A DNA stretch of 64,000 nucleotides from Haemophilus pittmaniae. GTDB taxonomy: Bacteria > Pseudomonadota > Gammaproteobacteria > Enterobacterales > Pasteurellaceae. Numbering within the stretch: position 1 is the stretch's first letter; each line of letters begins with the position of its first letter. The stretch is from NCBI RefSeq assembly GCF_900186995.1, contig NZ_LT906463.1:1984001-2048000 (forward strand), read 5' to 3'. Shown here piece by piece: positions 1-7,900 of this stretch. A program made the position numbers and the translations under genes. The notes beneath the pieces are model-generated. The model did no database searches and was not told the origin of the DNA. It was given only the letters and a program-made list of their open reading frames with translations.

Positions 1-195
1 AATTTCTTGCAAGAAGTTATGTTCATCATAAAAACAATGAACGCCAAATTTATTGAAATTATCTGCAGTATTTGATGAAAATTGGCTTTTTCTAAACTCT
101 ACATAATCAGAAGCTAAAACAGTTCTTACATGTTCTCTTGATTGTTTAAAAAAAAGACATTTTTCTCCTTTTTCTTTTGATAAAGAAAATTTCAT
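1..195 (-). CDS. Immunity-like protein, N-terminal part, cut by window edge
   Basis: The frame opens with ATG at 195 and runs off the window without a stop (65 codons visible, beginning MKFSLSKEKGEKCLFFK). AGAGGA lies eight bases before the ATG, so the start is well supported. It begins two bases after the stop codon of a decayed toxin tail (198-200), the same toxin-then-immunity spacing seen elsewhere in this locus. I do not recognise the family. The role as an immunity protein is inferred from position and AT-rich composition only. Confidence 0.55.
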   Translation of the reverse strand, partial: MKFSLSKEKGEKCLFFKQSREHVRTVLASDYVEFRKSQFSSNTADNFNKFGVHCFYDEHNFLQEI

Positions 196-197
196 AC

Positions 198-526
198 TTA
201 TTTCCTCTTGTCCTTAAATTGGTTAGGAGCTAGTTTTTTAGAGTATTCTAGCATGTCCTCTATAGCCTTATCATATTTACTAGCAAATTTTTGTCTTATA
301 TCCATTACATCTATATCAATAGCCTCTTCTAATTTATCTTTATTCAAATATTTCTATATTCTTGATCTTCTCTACTTCTTCCGTAACTAGCTGTCAATCG
401 ATGAGCCTCTGGGCTATTTTAATCGTTGATTCAAATTCATCACTTACAAGAAAATTTTTATAACAATCTTTTACAGGACAGTGATAAGAATCTAAGCCAT
501 CATTTTTCGGTTTTTTAGTATCTGTA
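198..526 (-). pseudogene. Decayed polymorphic toxin tip
   Basis: Minus-strand reading from 526 gives an open stretch (includes DGLDSYHCPVKDCYKN) interrupted by an in-frame TGA at 394-396, continuing to a further stop. A second frame then encodes a charged helical tail ending KKLAPNQFKDKRK and a TAA at 198-200. At least one nonsense and one frameshift mutation separate the pieces. The reading begins directly beside the palindrome at 528-548, which looks like the recombination joint. It is the remnant of a toxin whose cognate immunity gene is probably the partial frame at 1-195. Toxin class not recognised. Confidence 0.5.
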
Positions 527-527
527 G

Positions 528-548
528 GGACAGGTTTTATACCTGTCC
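528..548. repeat. GGACAGGT palindrome, copy 1
   Basis: Perfect 8-bp inverted repeat GGACAGGT-TTTAT-ACCTGTCC. An identical copy lies at 3161-3181 and both sit at the upstream edge of a truncated toxin tip. There is no T-run, so it is not a simple Rho-independent terminator. It resembles the small dispersed palindromes common in Pasteurellaceae intergenic DNA. Confidence 0.7.
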
Positions 549-601
549 TTTGCCCTTACATAATGCCTTAGCTACTAGCAAATAAACTTAAAGCACTTCA
601 G

Positions 602-662
602 AAACGCCCTGCTATTTTCAAGAGTTTTTCAAAAAAATCACCTAACCCATTGATTTCATTAG
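602..662 (+). repeat. AAACGCCC...ATTGATTTTATTAG dispersed repeat, copy A
   Basis: One of nine copies in the window. The left end is AAACGCCCTG and, 47 bp after its first base, the right core ATTGATTTCATTAG (one mismatch to consensus). It lies in a longer intergenic block (about 524-760) that is duplicated at 3157-3394. The 391-886 stretch otherwise holds only the toxin remnant, this repeat and the uptake-signal hairpin. Confidence 0.65.
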
Positions 663-705
663 AAGTGTTTTAAGAACTGTTTTGAGGTGTTTGATAAGTA
701 ATAAA

Positions 706-760
706 AAAGTGCGGTCAATTTAAAGAGGTTTTAAAACTCTTTGAAAATTGACCGCGCTTT
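706..760. repeat. Inverted uptake-signal pair (USS hairpin) 1
   Basis: AAAGTGCGGTCAATTT at 706-721 is mirrored by AAATTGACCGCGCTTT at 745-760 (one mismatch from the USS core), with AAAGAG/CTCTTT extending the stem inward. In Pasteurellaceae such pairs act as DNA-uptake sites and often as transcription terminators. This one lies 126 bp beyond the 3' end of the immunity gene at 887-1237. Confidence 0.8.
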
Positions 761-886
761 ACACTTAGATATTTCAAATTATATATCGCACAGATATTTC
801 ATAAATTAGTATTGGAGTGGAACTAAAGGTTCACTTACGAATAAACAAAAACATAAAATATTCGAGGTTATTTCCAACTTTGCTAG

Positions 887-1237
887 TTATGAAATTTCAT
901 CTTTTAAAATATCATCCATACAAGACTGAATATCATAGATAAATTGTGTTTTTGCTTCTCCTTTCTCATTGAGCGTTAAAATAAACTTTCGCCAATCACC
1001 ACCAGTATGGTTCTGCATTTCATCGTGCAATTGCTGACATAAATTCACGATTCTATCTTCATCCTGTTCAGCTAATGTTAGATATACAACTTTTCCCTGA
1101 AACATAGTCCCTAGTTTTGTCCCAACCCAATCCTCCTCAGGATTAAATTTATATTCATATTCTAATGAATCAAACTTTTCAGATGCTGAAAAAAATATTG
1201 AACAGATTTCATTTAACAAATCAAATTGCTTTTGCAT
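887..1237 (-). CDS. Probable orphan immunity protein (116 aa, YezG-like features)
   Basis: A small acidic protein with no signal peptide or membrane segment. The C-terminal pattern (LHDEMQNHTGGDWRKF, then LTLNEKGEAKTQFIYD) resembles the end of YezG/DUF600-type immunity proteins, but the match is only by eye. The start ATG at 1237 follows directly on the TAA of a short toxin tail (1238-1300), with GGAGG as ribosome site inside that tail, so it was built to be translationally coupled to a toxin. It has no intact toxin partner. Inferred role: protection against a toxin delivered by siblings that still carry the matching tip. Confidence 0.55.
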   Translation of the reverse strand: MQKQFDLLNEICSIFFSASEKFDSLEYEYKFNPEEDWVGTKLGTMFQGKVVYLTLAEQDEDRIVNLCQQLHDEMQNHTGGDWRKFILTLNEKGEAKTQFIYDIQSCMDDILKDEIS

Positions 1238-1300
1238 TTATTTACCTCCACCATACTGGTTTTTAAATACATTAACATATCTATACTTACTACCTCCAAA
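1238..1300 (-). pseudogene. Toxin 3'-end scar (about 20 codons)
   Basis: After an in-frame TAG, the minus strand encodes FGGSKYRYVNVFKNQYGGGK and a TAA that abuts the ATG of the next gene. A basic, aromatic C-terminal end like this is usual for CdiA/MafB-type toxin tips. The rest of the toxin is gone. It supplies the ribosome site of the immunity gene, which may explain why it has been kept. Confidence 0.4.
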
Positions 1301-1315
1301 CTAATTTCTAAACTC

Positions 1316-1759
1316 CTATTCACTCAATACTCGATCATTTATCTCTTTTTTAGCAAAATCTAGCATATAGGCTATTAATTCTCTATATTTGTTATCAGGA
1401 TGTATTTCTAGAAATCTTTCACAAGCTTTTTCTGTATATTCTAGATTTTCCCGTTCTGTTACAATAGCTATCCAATCAGGATCATCAAATCCATCTTGAA
1501 AATAAACTCCTTCAAAATGATCTCTTGGATCGGGGCTATTCATATCTGGATGATACCAATAACAACCATCTTGTGCATAACCATTCTTATCCACTAGCAC
1601 TAAATAGACCGCATATAAGAAAACACCATAATCATATAAAACAGAGAAACATTGCTTTACTGTTTTTTCAGGATTATCTTCATCAAAATTTACTTTATAA
1701 AAAAGATTATATGATTTAGATCTGATTGGTATATAAGAAAAATCATCTTGGGTGAACAT
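1316..1759 (-). CDS. Orphan immunity protein, paralog of the 1939-2376 gene (147 aa)
   Basis: The start at 1759 (MFTQDDFSYIPIRS) is chosen over an in-frame ATG at 1849 because GGAGAGG precedes it and because the neighbouring paralog begins MFTLNNTIPKYIPIG at the same point. Both proteins share the block HPDMNSPxPxxHFEGVxF and a C-terminal helix rich in Glu/Lys ending in a predicted helix EFIYDIL/ELIAYML. The 30 in-frame codons upstream (NGIEYKIYLNKK) look like the end of a toxin rather than part of this protein. I do not recognise the family. Cytosolic, no export signal. Confidence 0.6.
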   Translation of the reverse strand: MFTQDDFSYIPIRSKSYNLFYKVNFDEDNPEKTVKQCFSVLYDYGVFLYAVYLVLVDKNGYAQDGCYWYHPDMNSPDPRDHFEGVYFQDGFDDPDWIAIVTERENLEYTEKACERFLEIHPDNKYRELIAYMLDFAKKEINDRVLSE

Positions 1760-1938
1760 TTTGAACCTCTCCTGTTTTTTATTTAAATATATTTTATATT
1801 CAATTCCATTATAAGTTTCATTATATTCTCTAAGATCAGAAGCTCCCATAGACTCTTTATATCCTTCTGATGCTATTCTTTACTCAAACCTTAATATATT
1901 ATTAATTTACCTATCAAAATAGACATAAATTTTGACTT

Positions 1939-2376
1939 TTATTTCATCTTTAATGGTTCCCAATTATTTAAAATATCATAAATAAACTCTACATATTCTT
2001 TTTCAGGATGTAATTCTAAAAAATATTTGCATGCCTTTTTAAAATACATAAAACAGATTTCTTCAGATACATGAATCTGGTATCTAGGATCACATAGGCC
2101 TCCAATCTCAAACCTTACCCCTTCAAAGTGAGCTTCTGGAAATGGGCTATTCATATCAGGGTAATAGCAAGCAGCTCCCTCCTCACAGAATCCATCTTTT
2201 TCTACTAGAACAGAATAGATAGCTTTTAAAAAATCTCCCTCATAATATACATTGTCAATATACCCACTTATAGTAAGTTCTATTTTATCATTTTCATGCA
2301 CAACTTCTTTAAGAATAGGTGTATAGAAAGCTCCTATAGGAATGTACTTAGGAATGGTGTTATTTAGGGTGAACAT
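1939..2376 (-). CDS. Orphan immunity protein, paralog of the 1316-1759 gene (145 aa)
   Basis: Starts MFTLNNTIPKYIPIG with AGGAG eight bases upstream. It shares the YYPDMNSPFPEAHFEGV block with its neighbour, so the two arose by duplication or come from related toxin-immunity pairs with different specificity. The DNA just upstream reads NGNKFRYYLDKDTKG in frame, matching the NGIEYKIYLNKK before the paralog, so both appear to have inherited the tail of related toxins. No toxin is present. Family unknown. Confidence 0.6.
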   Translation of the reverse strand: MFTLNNTIPKYIPIGAFYTPILKEVVHENDKIELTISGYIDNVYYEGDFLKAIYSVLVEKDGFCEEGAACYYPDMNSPFPEAHFEGVRFEIGGLCDPRYQIHVSEEICFMYFKKACKYFLELHPEKEYVEFIYDILNNWEPLKMK

Positions 2377-2459
2377 TAGTACTCCTTTAGTATCTTTATC
2401 AAGATAATAACGAAATTTATTCCCATTAATTTACTAGAAATCGGCATCTATGAGGTAGA

Positions 2460-2489
2460 ATTTAGGGCTAATCTACCTTAGCCCTAAAT
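2460..2489. repeat. Intergenic hairpin, 12-bp perfect stem
   Basis: ATTTAGGGCTAA (2460-2471) pairs exactly with TTAGCCCTAAAT (2478-2489) around TCTACC. It lies between the immunity gene ending at 2559 and the next unit. Neither strand has a long T-run after it, so a terminator function is only possible, not shown. Confidence 0.6.
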
Positions 2490-2558
2490 ATTAACCAACA
2501 TCACTAAACCATAAAATTAAATCATAGGATTTAATTTATTAATATTTTATAAAAATCA

Positions 2559-2900
2559 TCATTCACCATACTTATCTTTAATATTTTTATATATTTCCTC
2601 AAAAACATTATTAACTTCTTCATCTCCGCTATGATAAAGCTCCCAATCAAAATCATTTAATTCCATTGGTTGAATATTTATATATAATCCACCATTTTCA
2701 ATTCTTTTATCCCAATTCAAGATATCATTTGAATTTATCACATTAAATTGAGATAGCTCCTCCAAAACAGGAGTTAAATCCGATGGTCTCCTTATTAATA
2801 CATAAATCTTATTTAAATATAAATTAATAAATAATCCAAAACCAAAATATAATTCACCAACTTTGAATTCAAAATCTGTTTTTTTAGATTCCAACATCAT
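2559..2900 (-). CDS. Immunity protein paired with a truncated toxin (113 aa)
   Basis: Its ATG overlaps the stop of the toxin tail at 2897-3121 by ATGA, the classic coupling of a toxin and its immunity gene. The protein is small and acidic (MELNDFDWELYHSGDEEVNN near the C-terminus), soluble, without export signal. I do not recognise the family. Because its partner is reduced to a 74-codon tail, it now serves, if at all, as a stand-alone protective gene. Confidence 0.6.
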   Translation of the reverse strand: MMLESKKTDFEFKVGELYFGFGLFINLYLNKIYVLIRRPSDLTPVLEELSQFNVINSNDILNWDKRIENGGLYINIQPMELNDFDWELYHSGDEEVNNVFEEIYKNIKDKYGE

Positions 2901-3121
2901 CTTTTATTTTCCTCCATTTTAAATTTAAAGTCATTAACTTCTCCTTTAACTTTAAAATCTTTTGTCTCATAATCAATTTTTCCTGTTTTAGCGTTTTTAT
3001 AAAAATGGATCTGATTAAACTGCCCATTAGGTAATTTTATTGACTCCGTAGTCATTTTCTCCCAATCTTCTATTCTTGATCCATCTTTAGTTAAAACTTT
3101 AACAATCTCTGACAAGCTCAT
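2897..3121 (-). pseudogene. Truncated toxin tip (last 74 codons)
   Basis: The frame (SLSEIVKVLTKDGSRIEDW ... KNAKTGKIDYETKDFKVKGE) has the look of a nuclease-toxin C-terminus (HFYKNxKTG is frequent at toxin ends). A TAG lies just before the first codon, while another frame upstream reads TIPYSLENCSGLDEL, so a frameshift separates this tail from the rest. The readable sequence stops at the palindrome 3161-3181. It ends by overlapping the immunity gene. Confidence 0.5.
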
Positions 3122-3160
3122 CTAATCCTGAACAATTTTCTAATGAATATGGAATTGTAG

Positions 3161-3181
3161 GGACAGGTTTTATACCTGTCC
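3161..3181. repeat. GGACAGGT palindrome, copy 2
   Basis: Same 21-bp palindrome as at 528-548, again within a few tens of bases of the broken 5' edge of a toxin tip. From here to 3394 the sequence follows the 524-760 block closely. The 3122-3459 gap holds this palindrome, a dispersed repeat and a USS hairpin and no gene. Confidence 0.7.
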
Positions 3182-3233
3182 TTTGCCTGACATGATGCCT
3201 TAGCTACCGGCAAATAAACTTAAAGCACTTTAG

Positions 3234-3295
3234 AAACGCCCTGCCATTTTCAAGAGCTTTTCCAAAAATATCATCTAACCCATTGATTTTATTAA
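3234..3295 (+). repeat. AAACGCCC...ATTGATTTTATTAG dispersed repeat, copy B
   Basis: AAACGCCCTG and the core CATTGATTTTATTAAG with the standard 48-bp spacing. Read on the minus strand it encodes NKINGLDDIFGKALENGRAF, close in pattern to residues of the TpsA signal peptide linker. Confidence 0.7.
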
Positions 3296-3336
3296 GGATA
3301 TTTAAAAAATCGCTTTAAGGTGTTTATCAAGCAATA

Positions 3337-3394
3337 AAAAGTGCGGTTAATTTTTAAGAGTTTTAAAAAAACTTTGAAAATTGACCGCACTTTA
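3337..3394. repeat. USS hairpin 2
   Basis: AAAAGTGCGGTTAATTTTT is mirrored by AAAATTGACCGCACTTTA; both arms hold an intact AAGTGCGGT core. It stands 66 bp beyond the end of the immunity gene at 3460-4113 and separates it from the next cassette. Confidence 0.85.
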
Positions 3395-3459
3395 TGTCCC
3401 AATTCAAACTGTATGCACCTTAAATATCAAACAGTATTGGTATCTTTAGTCTAACTAAC

Positions 3460-4113
3460 TTAACATTCTTTGAGCATGTTTTTCGAAGTCGCTAACTGAT
3501 TAATATTCTCAGAAAAAACTACCTCAAACTTATCATCCTTTGAGCAAAAATTTAAGAATTCTATCGCCTTATTACAGTCATCACTTAAAGAAATGCAACC
3601 ATACCCAATATCTTCATGCGGATATAATGCTATTTTTAATTTTGGATTAACTAGAAAACAATAATCTCCTACCACCTTATTATATTTATAAGCCATAGAT
3701 AATTCACAAAAATTCAATATATCTTGTTTATCAAAACTCAATGACATTATATTAGCTAGAAATGGATATTTATTATCTTCATAAAATTCTTCAATAAGTC
3801 CATTATATGGGATTAATACTCCCATTTCTTTAGCCTTATTATAAACATTTTCATAATAAGAAACCTCTAAATCAGAAAACTCAGGGATAGAAGCGCTATC
3901 ATCATATGCTAATGCAGTTAGTAGGAAAAAGTCATTCATAGAGTCTTTAAAAAAGGACTCTATCATTTTAGATGACATTTGTATTACTGATTGCATAGTA
4001 AGATCTCTTGCATAAAAGTAGCCCACCCAACCCGGGCTACTACTAAAACTATTAAAATTTATTTTATTAAAAGATATAACGCTATTTGTTGTCGAATTTA
4101 ATGATTTTTCCAT
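3460..4113 (-). CDS. Immunity protein for the Ntox21-like toxin tip (217 aa)
   Basis: The gene overlaps the 3' end of the toxin at 4082-4648 by about 32 bp in another frame, so the two are co-translated. ATG at 4113 is preferred; the GTG one codon earlier is possible. The protein is soluble, rich in Phe/Ser/Asp (SFNKINFNSFSSSPGWVGYF near the start, FCSKDDKFEVVF near the end). I do not recognise the family. It is the one orphan in the left part of the window whose toxin tip still looks complete at its 3' end. Confidence 0.6.
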   Translation of the reverse strand: MEKSLNSTTNSVISFNKINFNSFSSSPGWVGYFYARDLTMQSVIQMSSKMIESFFKDSMNDFFLLTALAYDDSASIPEFSDLEVSYYENVYNKAKEMGVLIPYNGLIEEFYEDNKYPFLANIMSLSFDKQDILNFCELSMAYKYNKVVGDYCFLVNPKLKIALYPHEDIGYGCISLSDDCNKAIEFLNFCSKDDKFEVVFSENINQLATSKNMLKEC

Positions 4114-4648
4114 CACTTTTACCTATTGTAATCTTTCTTCTTACTTCTAGGGCGTTCCCTTTTAATCCAACTTTCCATTCACCATTTTTATCTGAGTGAG
4201 AAGTATGACTTTCTGACCAAATTTCACCAGTATATTTATTTTTAAAATTTTTACCTCCTTTTAATTTAATGAAATCATCTGGATGTGTTGTTGGTGTTCT
4301 TACTATATCACCCACACTTGCACTGTTGACCTTTTGTTTTGGCATATCAAGGAAACAATCATTATGCACCCAAACGCCATCAAGGTCAGAATTCGCTCCT
4401 TTGATAAAGTAAGTGTGGTCAGTATCAACTGTCAGGTTATACGCACTTAACTTCTCAGCCTTGATGCTAACACCTTTCACCATCTGCCAGTGATTATTTT
4501 CTGACAATAACTTATAGCCGGCTTTCAGATTTTGTGCATCTACCCATTGGGCATTTTGGATTTCTCCGTTGTAATGTAATAAAAAAGTGCGGTTAATTTT
4601 TGAGAGGTTTAAAAACTCTTTGAAAATTGACCGCACTTTATATTTCAA
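4082..4648 (-). CDS. Orphan toxin tip: HINT pretoxin remnant plus Ntox21-like domain
   Basis: Residues about 25-97 are the C-terminal half of a pretoxin HINT domain (WVDAQNL, then YNLTVDTDHTYFIKG, then GVWVHND). Residues about 100-188 form the toxin tip; the segment FKNKYTGEIWSESHTSHSD followed by WKVG resembles the Ntox21 family (GEIW...H signature), a call I make with modest confidence. The first 22 codons are encoded by a USS hairpin (4581-4640), so the upstream half of HINT has been replaced by intergenic DNA. There is no signal peptide or TPS domain, so the protein cannot be secreted alone. It could act only after recombination onto a full TpsA gene. Confidence 0.55.
   Translation of the reverse strand: MKYKVRSIFKEFLNLSKINRTFLLHYNGEIQNAQWVDAQNLKAGYKLLSENNHWQMVKGVSIKAEKLSAYNLTVDTDHTYFIKGANSDLDGVWVHNDCFLDMPKQKVNSASVGDIVRTPTTHPDDFIKLKGGKNFKNKYTGEIWSESHTSHSDKNGEWKVGLKGNALEVRRKITIGKSDGKIIKFDNK
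4581..4640. repeat. USS hairpin 3, inside the 5' end of the orphan toxin frame
   Basis: AAAAAAGTGCGGTTAATTTTT and AAAATTGACCGCACTTTA form an inverted pair with GAG/CTC extending the stem. Both cores are perfect. It abuts the broken HINT domain and downstream of it (on the minus strand) the toxin frame continues. Confidence 0.85.
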
Positions 4649-4735
4649 TATAACATTTATAGAAACTTATAACTGACAATAAAATAACTAAATTCTTAGC
4701 AGCATACTTTTAAAAAATCTAACTTTCCTTGTATC

Positions 4736-4951
4736 CTATTTTACTTTCTCTCCTACAATAAAATATCCAGAGAAGTAGAGAATAAATAATCCCCCCCATA
4801 TTCTTAAGCAAAGAATCAGATAATCTTTATTTACAAATAATCTTAACTGATCTATCTCACCTGTAGAAAGAAATCTATAAAAAAAAACTATTAATTGTAA
4901 TCCAATTAGCATAAAAAATGAGTTTCGGAATGATACCACTATATATTTCAT
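4736..4951 (-). CDS. Two-helix membrane immunity protein (71 aa)
   Basis: The start ATG shares its A with the stop TAA of the toxin gene (TAATG), so translation is coupled. Two hydrophobic segments, about residues 8-28 (FFMLIGLQLIVFFY) and 45-65 (LILCLRIWGGLFILYFSGYF), flank a charged loop. This is the layout of immunity proteins that sit in the inner membrane and block pore-forming or membrane-depolarising CDI toxins. The neighbouring tip is unusually hydrophobic, in agreement. Family not recognised; role inferred. Confidence 0.65.
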   Translation of the reverse strand: MKYIVVSFRNSFFMLIGLQLIVFFYRFLSTGEIDQLRLFVNKDYLILCLRIWGGLFILYFSGYFIVGEKVK

Positions 4952-7900
4952 TATTTTTCCCCTTCCTTATTTTCTGAATTTAGTAGTTTATTTACAAATT
5001 CTCCAGCAGCTAAGCCAATATAAGAAGCTACTGGTTTTAATGGCGTAGGTGTTAATTTCTCTACGCCATAACTGATTCCCGTAGTTCCTGCATATTTTGT
5101 TTGCTCCTTAATTTGAGATTTACTATCAGAAGCAGCTGATATTGCAGTATCAATAGAGCCAATTAACACTGCCATACCAATAGGAGCATTTAACGTATAA
5201 GGTGTCATAAAGCCAGTTTTTATAGCATCATTATAATTTATTTCTCCGTTTACTGAATATTGTGCAGCCGCACCAAAACCAGTACCAATTGCAGCTTGCT
5301 TAACATATTGATTAGTAGTCATTTGAGTTATAGGTTTCAAACCATGCTCAATTCCCTGAACAGCTGTTTGAACTACTTTAGCCTGTGTAGGATTATAAGA
5401 ATAATAAACCCCTTGACTCACTAATTCCCGGGTTCCTTCAATACCTTCTCGTGCCGCCACTTTAGATATATTGATCCCTTTCTCCACAGCATCCGCATAC
5501 GCAAGCTGTCCGTTGATATAGGCATTTGCTGCTTTTGTTGAAGCGGCACTGTAGGCTTTAATCCCTTTATCGACTAAATTAACATAGCTTAATTGTCCAT
5601 TAATGTAAGCTTTTGTTGCCAAATCTTCACTAAGGCGTAACGCTTGCTCCCCTTTACTAACTAGAGTAAGAGCCTTGCCTCCAACTGTTGCTGTAGCTTC
5701 CTCCACAAGGGCAACACCTCTTACAACACCAGTTACACCACCTAAAGCAAGCAATGAGCCTGCCTCCAACCCATCCTTAACTGAATAAGCTATTTTCCCA
5801 TTCGCTGAATTTTTATAATTCTCAAGAGCATCAAGTTCGTTCTTGATAGTATGATACATCTCTTCATCACGAGAATGTTTTTCAGAGCGCCACCCTAGCC
5901 AGTTCTTGCTCTCTTCTGGCAAGGTATTCACTGCTTGCGATCTTTGTGCATCCGTACCTGCAAAAGGGAAATGACCATAATCTCGTTTTGGTACAGGATC
6001 GTTTATTAAATATTCTGATTCAAAACGATTTTTAGCATTAACTGGTGATGTTGATGACGCCAATTTATAACCAGATGCTGTATTTCCCGTAACGGTTTCT
6101 ATGTAATAGCGCTCTACATAGCTTAAAAATTCCTTTCTTTCATCGCTATTTAAGGAATTTGGATCTTTTCTAAATTTATCCAAGAGAACGTCACTACGCT
6201 GATCTGATTGAATTAAATCTCTAAACTCTAATTTTTCTTTGTTTGTTAATTTTTCTCCACGATAATATTTTGCTTTTAATGCATTTAATCTCGCTCTTGA
6301 TGCATCACTCAAGAAATTATTCCCCACCGCATTATTCGCCACGGTCATTCCTACGGATGTGTCATTCAGTGAACTCACTAAATCTTGGCCTTGCATTGCT
6401 GAAGAAAGCCCGCCGGCTATACCAGCTATCGCTTTCGCGGCATCACGCACCTTGCTGCGTTCTTCTGGGCTGAGTTCGGCTGCTTTCTTGCCAAAAATAT
6501 GTTCTGCCAAATAAGCAGCACCCAGCTCACCCGCCGCGGTACTAATCGCGCCGGTTGTAGCACTACCGCCCGTCAATTCCGCTTCAATGGCTCCCCAAAT
6601 CACATGCGCCGGTAAATTGAGACTTGGAATGTCCTTTGTGACATCCTTAATCACTTGATTCACATAAGGAGAAGCACCCGCTGCTGCAATCGCCTGCGCC
6701 GAACCGCCGGATACGCCCATTAACACCGCTTGTGTGAGGGCATCCGTCGCTCGCTTATATTCACCGCCAGTCCCCCACTGGTCTTGGCTAATTCTCGCGT
6801 TGAGAATTTGCTCATCCAAGGCATTCGCTTGTGCACTATCTCCTCTCGCTTCTGCTGCCTCTTTTTGACTTTGCAGCACTTTAATCTCTTTCGCTATCGC
6901 TTTTTGCTGCACATCAATATATTTATTCACCGCCGTTTGGATATGCCCTGCCGCCTCCCGTATCTGCCGTTGCTCATCCAATTGTTTATTCACATCTTTT
7001 GGCGTTTCGACTTGAGGGTTCGCTTGAGCAAGCTCGGTATTAATGCCGAGTGCTTTGGCTGTGGTCGCGATTGGTGTGGTGTCTTTAGTTAAGATTATCG
7101 TGCCTTCGCTTAAGGTTGCCTTCGTAAGACTGCTGTCGCTGTCACTTTGGCTCATTGGCAGGCCACCGTTCACACCTCCGGAACGCTCACCCTTCACCAG
7201 CGTGCTATCCGGCGCATTTTCTTTTACGACCTTGCCCGTTTTATTATCAATCTGTTCATCTGCCGTTTGCTTCAGGTTTAGATTTAAGCTACCGCTAGAG
7301 GCTTTACTAGAAGAGTGATTGTGAATATCTTCAAAGGTTAGGGCGTTGGTTTCTAAACGGTTGGCTTCGGGATTTTGCCCGATAATCGCAGCCCCTTTTA
7401 AATGCACGTTGTCGGCTTTTACATTGTAATGGTCTTCTGCAAACAGGCCTGCTTGCTCCAATACTTGGTGATATTCCGTTGTCCCCTTAGCCGCTTGAGC
7501 CCCAACTGAGGCACCCCAAGCCGAACCAAAACCGCCCTCCACTTGTAAATTTAAACCGGAGGAAGTGTTTTTGCTCTTCGCATGGCTTTGTAGGCTTTCA
7601 ACCGTCAAATCCCCTTGAATATCCGTTTCAATCACCCGCGCTTTGGCGGTGACTCCCCGAAGATGCGCATTGGCTTGTGGGCTTGACTTCGTGCTATCGC
7701 CCGTTTTTAGGCTTAAGCGTTCGGTATCAATTTGGCTATTACGCACCGTTTGGAACTCGCTGTCCTGTTTACCTTGGCCAAAACCTAGCTGTAAATAGAA
7801 CGACCAACCGGTTTTCGCGCCAACACTGACGGCGGTTCCCACCTCAACACCACTATTTTGTTGGCGACCTTTGTATTGTCCTAAATCAAGCTCCGCTTGG

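Noticed and set aside
528..548. GGACAGGT palindrome as a transcription terminator
   Set aside because: Only 8-bp stems without a T-run on either side, and it lies inside or beside toxin sequence instead of after a gene.
1760..1849. ATG at 1849 as start of the immunity gene ending at 1316
   Set aside because: The ribosome site GGAGAGG lies before the ATG at 1759 and the neighbouring paralog starts at the equivalent point.
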